Shown here: positions 35,351-47,450 of the stretch, piece after piece
How positions within the stretch are numbered: the first letter of the stretch is position 1
Layout of the letters: each line of letters begins with the position of its first letter
DNA from: Ruminococcus sp.
Lineage (GTDB): Bacteria > Bacillota > Clostridia > Oscillospirales > Acutalibacteraceae
Assembly: GCA_017473955.1 (NCBI GenBank)
Contig: JAFUIK010000031.1
Span: 1-64,000, forward strand
Direction of reading: 5' to 3'
Length of the DNA: 64,000 nucleotides
Made by a program: the position numbers and the translations under genes
Notes under the pieces: generated by a model
The model's input: only the letters and a program-made list of their open reading frames with translations
Databases searched by the model: none
What the model was told of the DNA's origin: nothing

Positions 35351-35639
35351 AAAACTGTTATTTTATTCCTGATTATGTGTGTAAAATTTTGTCAGAGTTT
35401 TCATACATTTTCTTCAACATTAACTCCACATAAATTAACATGATGTTGAAAACTTGTCCGCAGAGTTAAAACACTCTAATTTTTTCCTTAATTTTTATTA
35501 AGAATTAAATGTCAGTTTTTCCGATAAAATCTGGACATTTTTTAGTTTCAACATATTAACACCCTCTACTACAACTACTTTTTATTTATATAATTACATT
35601 TGATTAGATTGATTATTTGAGACTAAAGGAGAGTTAAAA
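35351..35639. other. dnaA-dnaN intergenic region
   Basis: 289 nt, AT-rich, no gene. It has several AAC/GTT-rich short inverted stretches (AACAT...ATGTT near 35430-35450) and only degenerate DnaA-box-like sequences (for example TTGTCCGCA). TATAAT at 35589-35594 is a possible -10 for dnaN. It may be the second part of a bipartite origin, which the sequence does not prove. Confidence 0.45.
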
Positions 35640-36746
35640 ATGAAATTTACTTGCTTACGTTCAGAGCTTGCCAGTGCAGTATCAAATGTACAGCGTGCAG
35701 TTTCTGCAAAAGCTTCTATACCTGCACTCGAAGGTATATTAATCAGAGCATACGGCTCTAATCTTGTTTTATCAGGCTATGACCTTGAGATAGGAATCAC
35801 AACAACAATGGATGCAACAGTAAACGAAGAAGGCGAAATCGTTGTATCAGCAAAGCTTTTTTCAGATATTGTTAGAAAGCTTCCTGAAGAAATCGTTTGT
35901 ATTGAAACTGACGACAGACTCATCACATATATAACAAGCGGTCAGGCTGATTATCAGATTGTTGGTATTTCTTCAAATGAATATCCTGATTTACCACAGT
36001 TTGAACAGACTGATAATATTGTTGTTAATGCAGAAATCTTAAAAAATATGATAAGACAGACTATTTTTGCAGTTTCTGACAATTTAGCTAAGCCTATTTA
36101 TACAGGTTCACTGTTTGATATTGAAAACAATGTTTTGAGAATTGTTTCTGTTGACGGTTACAGAATGGCTATCAGAGAAGAAAATGTTGACTCAAACAGC
36201 ACAAATAAATTTGTTGTTCCGGGCAAAACTCAAAGCGAAATTTTAAAACTTATAACAGATGACAAAAAAGATGTTGAAATTGTTATAGGTCAGCGTCATA
36301 TCAGCTTTAAGATTGAAAATTATTGCATCATTTCTCGTCTTATCGAGGGTAATTTCCTTGACTATAAAACAACAGTTCCTAAAACTGCTCAAACAGAGCT
36401 TGTAATCAATACAAGAAAGCTATCAAATTCAGTAGACAGAATGTCACTTTTAACAAGCGAAAAAATTCAGTCACCTGTAAGAATGTCTATAACTTCCGAC
36501 CAGATTAAGCTTTCCTGTTCAACAGCAGTAGGTAAAGCTAACGATGTGCTCGATGTTTCTACAATCGGCAACGATGTTGAGATTGGCTTTAATAATAAAT
36601 ATTTACTCGATGCTCTTAAAAATAGTGATACAGATGAGATTAAGCTTGTGCTTAACGGTCCGCTTGCTCCGATGATTGTAAAGCCTGTTAATTCTGATGC
36701 TTTTACTTTCCTTGTAGTTCCTATGAGATTATCAAATGAGGGCTGA
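35640..36746 (+). CDS. dnaN: DNA polymerase III beta subunit (sliding clamp)
   Basis: The product is 368 aa, the usual clamp length. Three similar domains; recognisable stretches include [22 protein letters not shown] and the C-terminal LVVPMRL, part of the partner-binding pocket. It encircles DNA and tethers polymerase III. AAAGGAG precedes the ATG. The next gene begins one base after its stop. Confidence 0.98.
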   Translation: MKFTCLRSELASAVSNVQRAVSAKASIPALEGILIRAYGSNLVLSGYDLEIGITTTMDATVNEEGEIVVSAKLFSDIVRKLPEEIVCIETDDRLITYITSGQADYQIVGISSNEYPDLPQFEQTDNIVVNAEILKNMIRQTIFAVSDNLAKPIYTGSLFDIENNVLRIVSVDGYRMAIREENVDSNSTNKFVVPGKTQSEILKLITDDKKDVEIVIGQRHISFKIENYCIISRLIEGNFLDYKTTVPKTAQTELVINTRKLSNSVDRMSLLTSEKIQSPVRMSITSDQIKLSCSTAVGKANDVLDVSTIGNDVEIGFNNKYLLDALKNSDTDEIKLVLNGPLAPMIVKPVNSDAFTFLVVPMRLSNEG

Positions 36747-36747
36747 T

Positions 36748-36966
36748 ATGAATAAGGAAGTTATTAATATTAATGAAGAGTTTATTCGTTTACAGGACTT
36801 ACTTAAATTTGCAGGTGTTGTTCCTACAGGCGGACAAGCAAAATATCTTATCCAGAATGGTGAGATTAAAGTAAATGGTGAAGTATGCACTATGCGTGGC
36901 AAAAAAATGCGTGATGGTGATACTGCACAATTTGAAGAATTTATCATTGAGGTAAAAGCAGAGTGA
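36748..36966 (+). CDS. yaaA: S4-domain RNA-binding protein (YaaA/RlbA type)
   Basis: The product is 72 aa, a single S4 domain: [20 protein letters not shown]... [22 protein letters not shown]. It is the small S4 protein found between dnaN and recF in firmicutes, probably binding rRNA or the ribosome. The ATG at 36748 follows GAGGG; the ATG at 36736 lies inside dnaN. It overlaps recF by 4 bp. Confidence 0.93.
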   Translation: MNKEVININEEFIRLQDLLKFAGVVPTGGQAKYLIQNGEIKVNGEVCTMRGKKMRDGDTAQFEEFIIEVKAE

Positions 36967-38060
36967 TTATTAAAAAGCTCAGGTTTGAAAATTTTCGTAA
37001 TCTTTCAAATGGTGAGATAATCCCTTGTGAAAAAGTTAATGTAATATACGGTGATAATGCTCAGGGAAAAACTAATCTGCTGGAAGCTATCTGGCTATTT
37101 TGCGGAGGTCATTCCTTTAGAGGAGCTAAAGAAAACGAGCTTATACATTTTGAGGACAGTTTCTTTAAGCTTAATATGGATTTTTATTCATATGAGCGTG
37201 AACAAAATGCAGAGATTACTTTTTCACAAAATAAAAAGAAGATTAAAATTAACGGCGTTGAAAAAAATTCTTCGTCTTATTTAACGGAGATTTTCTCGTG
37301 CGTTGTATTTTCTCCCGAAAATATGACACTTGTAAAAAGAGGTCCGTCTTTAAGACGCAGATTTTTAGATGGAGCTATAAGTCAACAAAGAATTCGCTAT
37401 GCCGCGGCTTTAGCAAAGTATAATCAAATTATAAATCAGCGTAATGCTCTTTTAAAAGATATTTATAAGCATCAGGAATTAAAAGATACCCTGCCTATTT
37501 GGGATGATTCTTTAGCTTTAACAGGAGCGATTATTTTAAAAGAACGTTTGGAATATATTAAAGAACTAAAAGTATACGCAGAAAAGTTCCATGATGATAT
37601 TTCAAGTGGCAGTGAAAAGTTGGACATAGAATATGTTTCGAATTCAGGTGTTACTCAAATAGATACGATTGAAGAAATCACAGAAAAATTAAGAGTTTCC
37701 TATGAAAAATCACGCAAAGATGATTATCACACAGGTTATACCAATATCGGACCTCACAGAGATGATATGGATATAAAAATAAATGGAATCTCTGCTAAAA
37801 CCTTTGGTTCTCAAGGGCAGCAACGTAGTGCTGTCTTATCTTTAAAATTAGCTCAGGCACAGATGCTTTATATCAAAAATAATGAAAAGCCTGTTATATT
37901 ACTTGATGATGTTTTGTCCGAGCTTGATTCAAAGCGTCAGGATTTTCTGCTTAATAAAGTTGATTCATATCAGGTTTTCGTGACCTGCTGTGAAGAGTCA
38001 AATAAAGAGCAGTTAAAACAAGGTAAAATTTTTTATATAAATAATGGTGAGGTGTGCTGA
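36963..38060 (+). CDS. recF: Recombination protein RecF
   Basis: The product is 365 aa, an SMC-like ATPase: Walker [15 protein letters not shown], signature [17 protein letters not shown], Walker [13 protein letters not shown]. It loads RecA at gaps with RecO and RecR. It starts with GTG at 36963 overlapping the stop of the S4 gene, and its stop overlaps the next start (TGATG). Confidence 0.97.
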   Translation: MIIKKLRFENFRNLSNGEIIPCEKVNVIYGDNAQGKTNLLEAIWLFCGGHSFRGAKENELIHFEDSFFKLNMDFYSYEREQNAEITFSQNKKKIKINGVEKNSSSYLTEIFSCVVFSPENMTLVKRGPSLRRRFLDGAISQQRIRYAAALAKYNQIINQRNALLKDIYKHQELKDTLPIWDDSLALTGAIILKERLEYIKELKVYAEKFHDDISSGSEKLDIEYVSNSGVTQIDTIEEITEKLRVSYEKSRKDDYHTGYTNIGPHRDDMDIKINGISAKTFGSQGQQRSAVLSLKLAQAQMLYIKNNEKPVILLDDVLSELDSKRQDFLLNKVDSYQVFVTCCEESNKEQLKQGKIFYINNGEVC

Positions 38061-38326
38061 TGTATTTACACTTGGGTAATGAAACGGTTATAAAAACAGA
38101 GCATATTATCGGCATATTTGACCTTGATACTTCAACTGTGTCAAAGCACACGCGTGAATATCTCTCTAAATGTGAAAAAAATAAGGAAGCTTTTACTGTA
38201 TCTTTTGAGCTTCCTAAATCATTTATACTGTGTAGTGATGGTAAAAAACAGAAAATTTATATTTGTCAGTTATCATCAAAAACTGTGCAAAAAAGATTGT
38301 TATCACGAAAGGACGCAAATTTATGA
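38060..38326 (+). CDS. remB: RemB/YaaB-like regulatory protein (DUF370)
   Basis: The product is 88 aa. The N-terminus [20 protein letters not shown] then DLDTSTVSKHT matches the DUF370 family, whose B. subtilis members influence matrix and other genes. The C-terminal half is longer and less conserved than in B. subtilis YaaB. GAGGTG upstream. Start overlaps the recF stop; the stop overlaps the next gene's start (ATGA). Confidence 0.85.
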   Translation: MYLHLGNETVIKTEHIIGIFDLDTSTVSKHTREYLSKCEKNKEAFTVSFELPKSFILCSDGKKQKIYICQLSSKTVQKRLLSRKDANL

Positions 38327-38910
38327 AATTAACAAAATGTCCGTATTGCGGAAAACAGCTTACTTTTATGCAGGCTTTTTTAGTGCGTAACAGAGGCGAA
38401 TTTTTCTGCAACAAATGTAAAAAGGAATCAAATATCCTAATTAAAAAAGCACTTTTAGTTCCTTTTGTCGGAGCAGTTGTGCTATCGTTAATATTTTTAG
38501 CTTTGTTTTTATTTGCGACTGAAAAAACTAACCTTTGGTTTATGTTTTTAGTTGCGTTGCCATTTTTCGGTTTTTACTTATTAACTCCATTTTATGTTGA
38601 GCTTAAACCACGTAAAAAGCATATGGATGTGCTTTATGATACTGGAATGATTGATAGTCCTATTGTTGAGCCTGACCCAACTATGGCAAAAACCTCGCGT
38701 GTTATTCCGACATTTGTTGATGACGTGGTGCTTACTGACCACGATAAGCCTGTTATTAACGCTGACGTGTTCAATGCTATTAAAGAAGAACGCAAAGTAG
38801 TAGAACAAGAATCAAGCGGAGATACAAAGAGCTTTTCAAAATTTGAGAATATTTCAAGTAATAAAAATATTGACGCAACAATGCCTGTCGATAATTTAAA
38901 AAATCTTTAA
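38323..38910 (+). CDS. Zinc-ribbon protein with two transmembrane helices
   Basis: The product is 195 aa: zinc ribbon (CPYCGK... FFCNKCKKE) in the first 35 residues, two hydrophobic helices (about 43-65 and 70-88), then an acidic cytoplasmic tail. It is coupled to remB by ATGA overlap. It sits where clostridia often have a small CXXC membrane protein before gyrB. Function unknown. Confidence 0.8.
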   Translation: MKLTKCPYCGKQLTFMQAFLVRNRGEFFCNKCKKESNILIKKALLVPFVGAVVLSLIFLALFLFATEKTNLWFMFLVALPFFGFYLLTPFYVELKPRKKHMDVLYDTGMIDSPIVEPDPTMAKTSRVIPTFVDDVVLTDHDKPVINADVFNAIKEERKVVEQESSGDTKSFSKFENISSNKNIDATMPVDNLKNL

Positions 38911-38920
38911 TATAAAAAAT

Positions 38921-38949
38921 AAATCTGATGAAACCCCATCCGGATTTTT
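38921..38949 (+). terminator. Possible terminator before gyrB
   Basis: AAATCTGATG / CATCCGGATTT with one bulge and one G-T pair, followed by TTTATATAT. Confidence 0.55.
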
Positions 38950-38967
38950 ATATATAAAAGTGAATGA

Positions 38968-40959
<1,992 letters not shown>

Positions 40960-40997
40960 TCAGAAAAAGTATTGATAACTGATTGAAGGTGCAAAAT

Positions 40998-43550
40998 TTG
41001 GATAACGAAAAGAACTTAACTAATACAAATGAAAATACCGAAAACAAAGGCACTACAGGTAAAGTTATAGACGTTGATATCAATCGCGAAATGAGAAAGT
41101 CATTCCTCGACTATTCTATGAGCGTTATTGTGTCGCGTGCTCTGCCTGATGTAAGAGATGGTTTAAAACCTGTACATCGCCGTATTCTTTACACAATGTT
41201 TGAAAACGGACTTGAGCCACACAAGCCTTACCGTAAGTGTGCCGATACTGTCGGTAACGTGCTCGGTAAATATCACCCACACGGTGACTCTTCCGTTTAT
41301 GATGCGATGGTACGTTTAGCTCAGGATTTTTCAATGAGATATATGCTCGTTGACGGTCATGGTAACTTTGGTTCTGTCGATGGCGACCCTCCTGCTGCTT
41401 ACCGTTACACAGAGTCAAAGCTTTCTAAGATTTCTCTTGAGATGGTTACTGATATCGACAAAGAAACTGTCGATTTTATGCCTAACTTCGATGACCGTTT
41501 AAAAGAACCTACAGTTTTACCTAGCCGTTTTCCTAACTTACTTGTAAATGGTAGTTCGGGTATCGCTGTTGGTATGGCTACAAATATTCCGCCTCATAAT
41601 TTAGGCGAAGCTGTTGACGCTATGTGTCTGCTTATCGACAATCCTGACGCTGAGGTTGCCGAACTTATGGAATGTATGCCGGGTCCTGACTTTCCAACAG
41701 GCGGTATCATTATGGGTCGTAGTGGTATTCGTGCTGCTTACGCAACAGGCCGTGGCAAAATCATAGTTAGAGCTAAAACTGAAATTGTTGAAGCTAAAAA
41801 CGGCAGATTTAAAATTATCGTTACAGAGCTTCCTTATGTAGTTAATAAAGCTCGTCTTATTGAGAATATCGCTGATTTAGTTAAAGATAAGCGAATTGAG
41901 GGTATCTCAAATATTGAAGACCATTCTGACAGAAATGGTATGCACATTGAGATTGACATCAAGCGAGAGGCTTCTCCGCAGGTAGTATTAAATCAGCTCT
42001 TTATGCTGACACAGCTACAGTCAACTTTCGGTTGCATTATGCTTGCTATCGTTAACGGTGAGCCTAAAATTTTAACACTCAAAGAGATGCTCCAGCACTA
42101 CATTGACCATCAGGTTGATGTTATCACACGTCGTACTATTTACGATTTGAGAAAAGCTAAAGAGCGTGCTCATATTTTAGAGGGCTTGAAAATTGCTATC
42201 GACAATATCGACGAGGTTATCGCCATTATCCGTAAATCTAAGGATCAGGCTACTGCTAAGATTGGTCTTATGGAGCGTTTCTCTCTTGATGATGCTCAGG
42301 CTCAGGCTATCGTTTCTATGCGTCTTGGACAGCTTACAAATATGGAGCGTACCAAGATTGAGGACGAACTCAAAGCTTTAGCTGCTAAGATTGCAGAGTA
42401 TAATGAAATTTTAGCAAGCGAAGAAAGAAAGCTTTCCCTTGTTAAAGAAGAAGCTGTTGCAGTTAGAAATAAGTATGCTGACCCGCGTAGAACAGAAATC
42501 TGTGCTATCAGTGGCGAGGTTGATATTGAAGACCTTATTCCTAAGGAAGACTGTGTTGTAACTATGACAAAGTTTGGTTACATCAAGCGTCTTGCTGAGG
42601 ATACGTACAAGCTCCAGCGTCGCGGTGGTCGCGGTGTATCGGGTATGACAAGAAAAGAAGAAGATACCGTAACCGAGATGTTTATTTCTAACTCTCATGA
42701 TTACATATTGTTCTTTACCGATAAGGGCAGAGTTTACAGACTCAAATGTTACGAAGTTCCTGAATCTTCTCGTCAGTCAAAGGGTATGAATATAGCAAAT
42801 CTGCTTCCTATTGGCACTGACGAAAAGGTCACTTCTATGATTAGAGTACCTGAATTTGATGAAAACAAGTACCTCATTATGGTTACAAAGCAGGGTATTA
42901 TCAAGCGTATTGAATTAAACGCTTATAACACAGCTCGAAAGGGCGGTCTTATTGCTCTCGACTTGAACGAGGGTGACGAGCTTGCTTGGGTTAAAATGAC
43001 CGATGGTGATGATGAAATCATTATTGCTACAAGACTTGGTATGGCTATTCGCTTTAATGAAAACGATGTCAGACCAATGGGACGTCAGGCTCGTGGTGTT
43101 AAGGCACTCAAACTAAAAGAAAACGACTATGTAATCGGTATGAGCGTAATTGATGAAGATGGCTATGTTTTAACAGTTTCTTCTACAGGTTACGGACGCT
43201 TAAGCTCACCAACTGACTATCGTACTCAAAGTAGAGGCGGTAAGGGTCTTACTAACTATCATATTGAAAAATATGGCGAAGTAGCCGCTTTAAGCGTTGT
43301 TTCTAAGGATGATGATGTTATCATTATTTCGGCAAACGGTGTTATTATCCGTATTAAAGCTGATACTATCCGTCAGTGTGCACGTCCTTCAAAGGGTGTA
43401 ACAGTTATGAAGATTAAGGATGATAACGAGGTTGTCACAGTTGCGGCTGTTCCTCACGAGGATGAAGAAACTGACGAAGTAGTAGCTGATGGTGAAAATG
43501 ATGAAATGTCAGACACTACACAAACAACTGATGCAACCGCTGAAGAATAA
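40998..43550 (+). CDS. gyrA: DNA gyrase subunit A
   Basis: The product is 850 aa. Catalytic Tyr in [17 protein letters not shown] region ([22 protein letters not shown]), and the C-terminal beta-pinwheel with the GyrA box QRRGGRG, which distinguishes it from ParC. An acidic tail of about 30 residues ends the protein. Start is a TTG at 40998 with GAAGGTG upstream, mirroring gyrB. Same operon as gyrB, 38 nt apart. Confidence 0.98.
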   Translation: MDNEKNLTNTNENTENKGTTGKVIDVDINREMRKSFLDYSMSVIVSRALPDVRDGLKPVHRRILYTMFENGLEPHKPYRKCADTVGNVLGKYHPHGDSSVYDAMVRLAQDFSMRYMLVDGHGNFGSVDGDPPAAYRYTESKLSKISLEMVTDIDKETVDFMPNFDDRLKEPTVLPSRFPNLLVNGSSGIAVGMATNIPPHNLGEAVDAMCLLIDNPDAEVAELMECMPGPDFPTGGIIMGRSGIRAAYATGRGKIIVRAKTEIVEAKNGRFKIIVTELPYVVNKARLIENIADLVKDKRIEGISNIEDHSDRNGMHIEIDIKREASPQVVLNQLFMLTQLQSTFGCIMLAIVNGEPKILTLKEMLQHYIDHQVDVITRRTIYDLRKAKERAHILEGLKIAIDNIDEVIAIIRKSKDQATAKIGLMERFSLDDAQAQAIVSMRLGQLTNMERTKIEDELKALAAKIAEYNEILASEERKLSLVKEEAVAVRNKYADPRRTEICAISGEVDIEDLIPKEDCVVTMTKFGYIKRLAEDTYKLQRRGGRGVSGMTRKEEDTVTEMFISNSHDYILFFTDKGRVYRLKCYEVPESSRQSKGMNIANLLPIGTDEKVTSMIRVPEFDENKYLIMVTKQGIIKRIELNAYNTARKGGLIALDLNEGDELAWVKMTDGDDEIIIATRLGMAIRFNENDVRPMGRQARGVKALKLKENDYVIGMSVIDEDGYVLTVSSTGYGRLSSPTDYRTQSRGGKGLTNYHIEKYGEVAALSVVSKDDDVIIISANGVIIRIKADTIRQCARPSKGVTVMKIKDDNEVVTVAAVPHEDEETDEVVADGENDEMSDTTQTTDATAEE

Positions 43551-43568
43551 TTTCAGGAATTTGTACTT

Positions 43569-44297
43569 ATGAAAAGAATTATCAGTATTTTACTTACAAT
43601 TATTTTTGTGTTGTCTCTTTGTGCTTGTAACAAAGAGACAGCTCAAAAGGGTATTATGACCGACAGCTCGAATGATCAGGCTATGCTAACGGTCAAGTAC
43701 CCTGCTCCAACAACTCTTACATACGAAGAAAGCGAGAACAATCTCGGTGCTCGTTATGTTTTCACACTTGAAGAGTTCAACACAATGTTAAATTCAGCGT
43801 GTGAAAGCCTAGGTACAGCAGAAAAATCTTTTGATTTTTCTAACTGGCAGGTTATGTCTGACAACTTGACCGACAACAACGGTATTAAGTATTCTTCGTA
43901 TTACTATTCCACCGATACTTTGACTATCACTGCCGCTGTTGAAAATGAGTCAGGAAAGGTTATGAACTTAGGTTGTGGCACATCTTATGATGAATTCGCA
44001 AATGCTGATGCCGATTATCAGTATACAGTTATGCTCACATCTGCTATAATTGCGATGGTGGCTGGCGGATATACTGAAAACGACATCGAGTTTATATACT
44101 GCATTTTCTTTGACTCTGCAAAATTCAACGAGCAGTTTATCTATCACAACAATATTTATATGATGAATATTAGTAAAACTGAGGGCGAAGAAGGCTCTGC
44201 TTTGCTGTTTATGACATCACCGTGTAAGGATGAGATAGAAAAAGAATGGGAGTTAACTGATTATAGTGACTACAACGGTACATATAAAAGCGAATAG
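43569..44297 (+). CDS. Lipoprotein of unknown function
   Basis: The product is 242 aa with a lipoprotein signal (MKRIISILLTIIFVLSLCAC, lipid-bearing Cys at 20). The mature part has no motif I recognise; it starts 18 nt after gyrA with little ribosome-site signal, so it may be translated on the gyrA transcript. Extracellular face of the membrane. Confidence 0.78.
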   Translation: MKRIISILLTIIFVLSLCACNKETAQKGIMTDSSNDQAMLTVKYPAPTTLTYEESENNLGARYVFTLEEFNTMLNSACESLGTAEKSFDFSNWQVMSDNLTDNNGIKYSSYYYSTDTLTITAAVENESGKVMNLGCGTSYDEFANADADYQYTVMLTSAIIAMVAGGYTENDIEFIYCIFFDSAKFNEQFIYHNNIYMMNISKTEGEEGSALLFMTSPCKDEIEKEWELTDYSDYNGTYKSE

Positions 44298-44352
44298 TCA
44301 CTCACTCTTAAAGAGTTTTTTATAGATATCTATTGCAAAGGAGCTAGAAAAA

Positions 44353-45384
44353 ATGGGAGAAATTTATATCCTTAGAGTACTTTCAGGTGTCAGATTTTCA
44401 AAAATTGACAAGGTACTCACAACTGTAAAAGAAAAATCAGGACAGAGCAAAATCAAAACTTTTTTTGATATTATCAACTGTACTCTCCGCTATGGTGCGG
44501 GCTACAACGATTATGATATTTTCCAGTTCTATAACATCGACGCAAAAAAGCGTAAGACATATGTAACACGAGTTTTGAACAAGAAAATTATTATGAAATG
44601 TAACGACCAGAGTGTATCAGACGAGCTTCACTACAAGAGCCGTTTCAACCGCAAGTATTCTAAGTACTTAGGACGTGGCTGGTACGATATGGAGAGAGGT
44701 ACATTCGAGGAGTTTGAAAAGTTCTGTAGCGACAAGGAATACTTATTCTGTAAGCCTGATGGACTTGATTCAGGTCGTGGTATCGAAAAGCTGAAAATTG
44801 CTGATTTTGACTCAATCAAAGCTATCTATGAGTACTGCAAGGAGAAAAATTTTGGCGTTGTAGAAGAGGTTGCTAAACAGCATCCAAAAATGGCGTCATT
44901 GCATCCTGAGTCAGTTAACTGTGTAAGAATGCAGACTATTGTTGTTGATGGCAAGCCACACCTTGTTTATGCTGCTTGTAAAGCAGGTAACGGCGGTCAC
45001 TTTGTTGACAACCTCGGTTTTGATGGTATCAATATTCCTGTTGATAAGGAAACAGGTAAGCTCATTAAAACAGGTCGTACCGAGCACCGCCAGCTTTACA
45101 CAAAGCACCCACGCACAGGCGTAGTTTTTGAAGACTTTGAAATTCCGATGTTTAAAGAAGCTGTTGAGCTTTGCTTTAAAGCAGCTCTTGATACTCCTGA
45201 CGTAAAATTCGTAGGTTGGGATTGCTACATTGGTGAAGACGGCCCTGGTATTATCGAGGCTAACGACTACCCTGACTACTATTTCTGGCAGCTCCCTGAG
45301 CTTACTCCTGACAGACTTGGTATTTTGCCATATTTTGAGAAGCTATTTAAGCAGAAGATTACACCATACAGAAAGATTAAGTAA
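44353..45384 (+). CDS. Sugar-transfer-associated ATP-grasp protein
   Basis: The product is 343 aa and resembles the ATP-grasp family linked to sugar transfer (alpha-L-glutamate ligase-like). Visible parts: LFCKPDGLDSGRGIEKL (ATP-binding lid), EEVAKQHPKMASLHPESVNCVRM, and the metal-binding GWDCYIGEDGPGIIEANDYPD. The expected reaction is an ATP-dependent ligation onto a surface glycan or peptide; the substrate is unknown. AAAGGAG upstream supports the start. Monocistronic with its own terminator. Confidence 0.85.
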   Translation: MGEIYILRVLSGVRFSKIDKVLTTVKEKSGQSKIKTFFDIINCTLRYGAGYNDYDIFQFYNIDAKKRKTYVTRVLNKKIIMKCNDQSVSDELHYKSRFNRKYSKYLGRGWYDMERGTFEEFEKFCSDKEYLFCKPDGLDSGRGIEKLKIADFDSIKAIYEYCKEKNFGVVEEVAKQHPKMASLHPESVNCVRMQTIVVDGKPHLVYAACKAGNGGHFVDNLGFDGINIPVDKETGKLIKTGRTEHRQLYTKHPRTGVVFEDFEIPMFKEAVELCFKAALDTPDVKFVGWDCYIGEDGPGIIEANDYPDYYFWQLPELTPDRLGILPYFEKLFKQKITPYRKIK

Positions 45385-45437
45385 AATTGGTTTGTTACCT
45401 TTTGTAAAGTAGTTTCTTGTATTTTCAAAAAACTTAC

Positions 45438-45463
45438 AAAGCCGCAGTTTATGCTGTGGCTTT
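45438..45463 (+). terminator. Terminator after the ATP-grasp gene
   Basis: AAAGCCGCAG / CTGTGGCTTT, then TATTTTT. Confidence 0.85.
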
Positions 45464-45500
45464 TATTTTTGTACAAAATTTGATAAAATTCTAAAATAAA

Positions 45501-45536
45501 TGAAACCAAATGCATTACTCGCAGGGTATTATATGT
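45501..45536 (+). promoter_or_regulatory. Putative ECF-type promoter of pair 2
   Basis: TGAAAC (45501-45506), 18-nt spacer, GGTATTATATG from 45525, directly before the AAAGGGGG ribosome site. It matches the motifs at 10318 and 46906. Confidence 0.55.
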
Positions 45537-45551
45537 AAAGGGGGATTAAAA

Positions 45552-46037
45552 ATGGGCGATGCACTTTTTGCGGGGCTCAGCTTTGAACAAGTTGTCCGCA
45601 AGTATAAAAATACTGTTGGCTCAGTTTGCGTAATGCGACTTAATAACAACAGCGATGCTGATGATTGCTTTCAAAACACATTTTTGCGTCTGTATAAAAA
45701 ATCCCCCGATTTTAAAACTCAGGAGCATCTGAAAGCGTGGTTAATTCGTGTTGCTATTAACGAGTGCAACAGGTTTATTAGGAAAAATCGCTCATTTTTG
45801 TCCCTTGACAAGGTGAATAACGCGGTTTCATACTTTCCACAGGAAAAGTGTGATATGTCATGGGCACTTCTTAAGCTTGACAGCAAATACCGCGATGTCA
45901 TTTATCTTTACTACTGCGAGGATTATAAGGTCAAAGAAATCGCAGAAATTTTAGGCAAATCCCCAAATACCGTAAAAACTCTGCTTAGTCGTGGCAGAGA
46001 AAAACTAAAAGCGATATATGGAGGTGATGACAAATGA
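45552..46037 (+). CDS. ECF RNA polymerase sigma factor (pair 2)
   Basis: The product is 161 aa. Region 2 (DADDCFQNTFLRLYKKSPDF, HLKAWLIRVAINECNRF) and region 4 (LDSKYRDVIYLYYCEDYKVKEIA... NTVKTLLSRGREKLK). It is closely similar to the sigma at 46956 and more distantly to that at 10369. Overlaps its anti-sigma partner by 4 bp. The ATG at 45552 follows AAAGGGGG; the frame is open to 45510 through the promoter motif. Confidence 0.92.
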   Translation: MGDALFAGLSFEQVVRKYKNTVGSVCVMRLNNNSDADDCFQNTFLRLYKKSPDFKTQEHLKAWLIRVAINECNRFIRKNRSFLSLDKVNNAVSYFPQEKCDMSWALLKLDSKYRDVIYLYYCEDYKVKEIAEILGKSPNTVKTLLSRGREKLKAIYGGDDK

Positions 46038-46804
46038 GCGAGTTCAATTTTGATAAAATGCGTAATCTCAATATTCCCGACGAATGGGCAGAAAACACCA
46101 TAAAAACTGTAAACGAACTGAAAAGACCGACTAAAAATAAATCAGTACGCCCGTTGAGAACCGCAATTTATCTTAGTTTATTAATCGTTTTTATTGTCAT
46201 GATGCTTACTTTTTCACTGCCTCAGAGTAATGTCGGAATTGATGTTGTAAAAGAAAGCTATAGTGATGAAACTAAGAATAAGTCAGGCATAGTATATAAA
46301 CCGACAGAAATTGATGAAAAAAGCGAAAGCCTGCCTTTTAGTAAGACTGAAGAAACAGAAAGCCGTGTCGAAGAAGAAAGCAGCAATTTCGATAACGATG
46401 TTGAGGTAAAAGAAACAGAGAAAGTAATAGAAACTCAGGAAAAACCGACTCGCTCACCTAAGCCGACTTTACCAGCCGTGCCTACCGAAGATGAAACAAA
46501 AGAACCCGAAAAGAATAATCACGATTACTATATAACAATTACTTTGAATAATGATAAGCTTACGGGTGATGGTAATATTTATTGCATAACCACCTGTAAC
46601 GGAGTAAATACATCAGGTAGTGAGCTCAATTCAAAAGAGCACGAAGTCGAAATTGTTGAACATACAAAGTCAACAACAACAGTCAGATACTATCCTTATC
46701 GACAGGGGGTAGTGAAAACCAGTGGATATAATCTTTATGTATTCTCTTTTTGTAATGAAGACGGAGTGAATATTGCCGAAATGGGAATATATTTAGATAA
46801 CTGA
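46034..46804 (+). CDS. Putative membrane anti-sigma factor / sensor (pair 2)
   Basis: The product is 256 aa. Cytoplasmic N-terminus FNFDKMRNLNIPDEWAENTI, one transmembrane helix (about 46-66), an acidic and Pro/Thr-rich linker, and a C-terminal domain of about 90 residues (YYITITLNNDKLTGDGNIYCITTCN... VRYYPYRQGVVKTSGYNLYVF) that is shared with the pair-3 protein and weakly with pair 1. Sequence order and overlap argue for an anti-sigma sensor. Confidence 0.8.
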   Translation: MSEFNFDKMRNLNIPDEWAENTIKTVNELKRPTKNKSVRPLRTAIYLSLLIVFIVMMLTFSLPQSNVGIDVVKESYSDETKNKSGIVYKPTEIDEKSESLPFSKTEETESRVEEESSNFDNDVEVKETEKVIETQEKPTRSPKPTLPAVPTEDETKEPEKNNHDYYITITLNNDKLTGDGNIYCITTCNGVNTSGSELNSKEHEVEIVEHTKSTTTVRYYPYRQGVVKTSGYNLYVFSFCNEDGVNIAEMGIYLDN

Positions 46805-46827
46805 TTTTTTGATGATTATGAAACGCT

Positions 46828-46856
46828 AAAAAGCCACAGAAAAACTGTGGCTTTTT
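46828..46856 (+). terminator. Terminator after pair 2
   Basis: AAAAAGCCACAG / CTGTGGCTTTTT with a 5-nt A-rich loop. Confidence 0.9.
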
Positions 46857-46905
46857 GCAGTTACTTTACTTTCTCACAAAAAGATTATAAAATTTTAATA
46901 ATAAA

Positions 46906-46943
46906 TGAAACATTTTAGGGTACTAAAAGCGTTTTATATATAG
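46906..46943 (+). promoter_or_regulatory. Putative ECF-type promoter of pair 3
   Basis: TGAAAC (46906-46911), 18-nt spacer, CGTTTTATATATAG from 46930, then the AGGGGGG ribosome site. It matches 10318 and 45501. Confidence 0.55.
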
Positions 46944-46955
46944 AGGGGGGATTTT

Positions 46956-47450
46956 ATGGCAGAAGAACTTTTTGCAGGGTTAAGCTATGAGCAGGTGGTG
47001 CAGAAGTATTACCAAACGGTTGCGTCCGTTTGTGTTATGCACATTAAAAGTAGGCACGATGCTGAAGACTGCTTTCAAAACACATTTTTAAAACTATATC
47101 AAAAATCCCCCGATTTTAATAGTGAATCGCATCTGAAAGCGTGGCTTATACGCGTTGCTATGAATGAGTGTGCAAATTTGCGTCGCAAAAACCGTTTCAC
47201 GGTTTCGCTTACATATGTTGACAGTGATGATGCCATAAGTTTCCCCGATAATGATTCTGACGATATTTCATGGGCACTTGTACAGCTTGAGCCTAAATAT
47301 CGTGATGTGCTGTATTTAAAGTATTGTGAACAGTATAAATCGCACGAAATAGCAGAAATTCTGGGAAAATCCGATAACACCGTCAGGACCCTCATAAAAC
47401 GCGGTAAAGAAAAACTCAAGAAGATTTACGGAGGTGATGATGATGAATAA
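46956..47450 (+). CDS. ECF RNA polymerase sigma factor (pair 3)
   Basis: The product is 164 aa. Region 2 DAEDCFQNTFLKLYQKSPDF and HLKAWLIRVAMNEC; region 4 LEPKYRDVLYLKYCEQYKSHEIAEILGKSDNTVRTLIKRGKEKLK in two pieces (LEPKYRDVLYLKYCEQ and NTVRTLIKRGKEKLK). AGGGGGG upstream of the ATG. Next to pair 2, so a local duplication is likely. Overlaps its partner. Confidence 0.92.
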   Translation: MAEELFAGLSYEQVVQKYYQTVASVCVMHIKSRHDAEDCFQNTFLKLYQKSPDFNSESHLKAWLIRVAMNECANLRRKNRFTVSLTYVDSDDAISFPDNDSDDISWALVQLEPKYRDVLYLKYCEQYKSHEIAEILGKSDNTVRTLIKRGKEKLKKIYGGDDDE

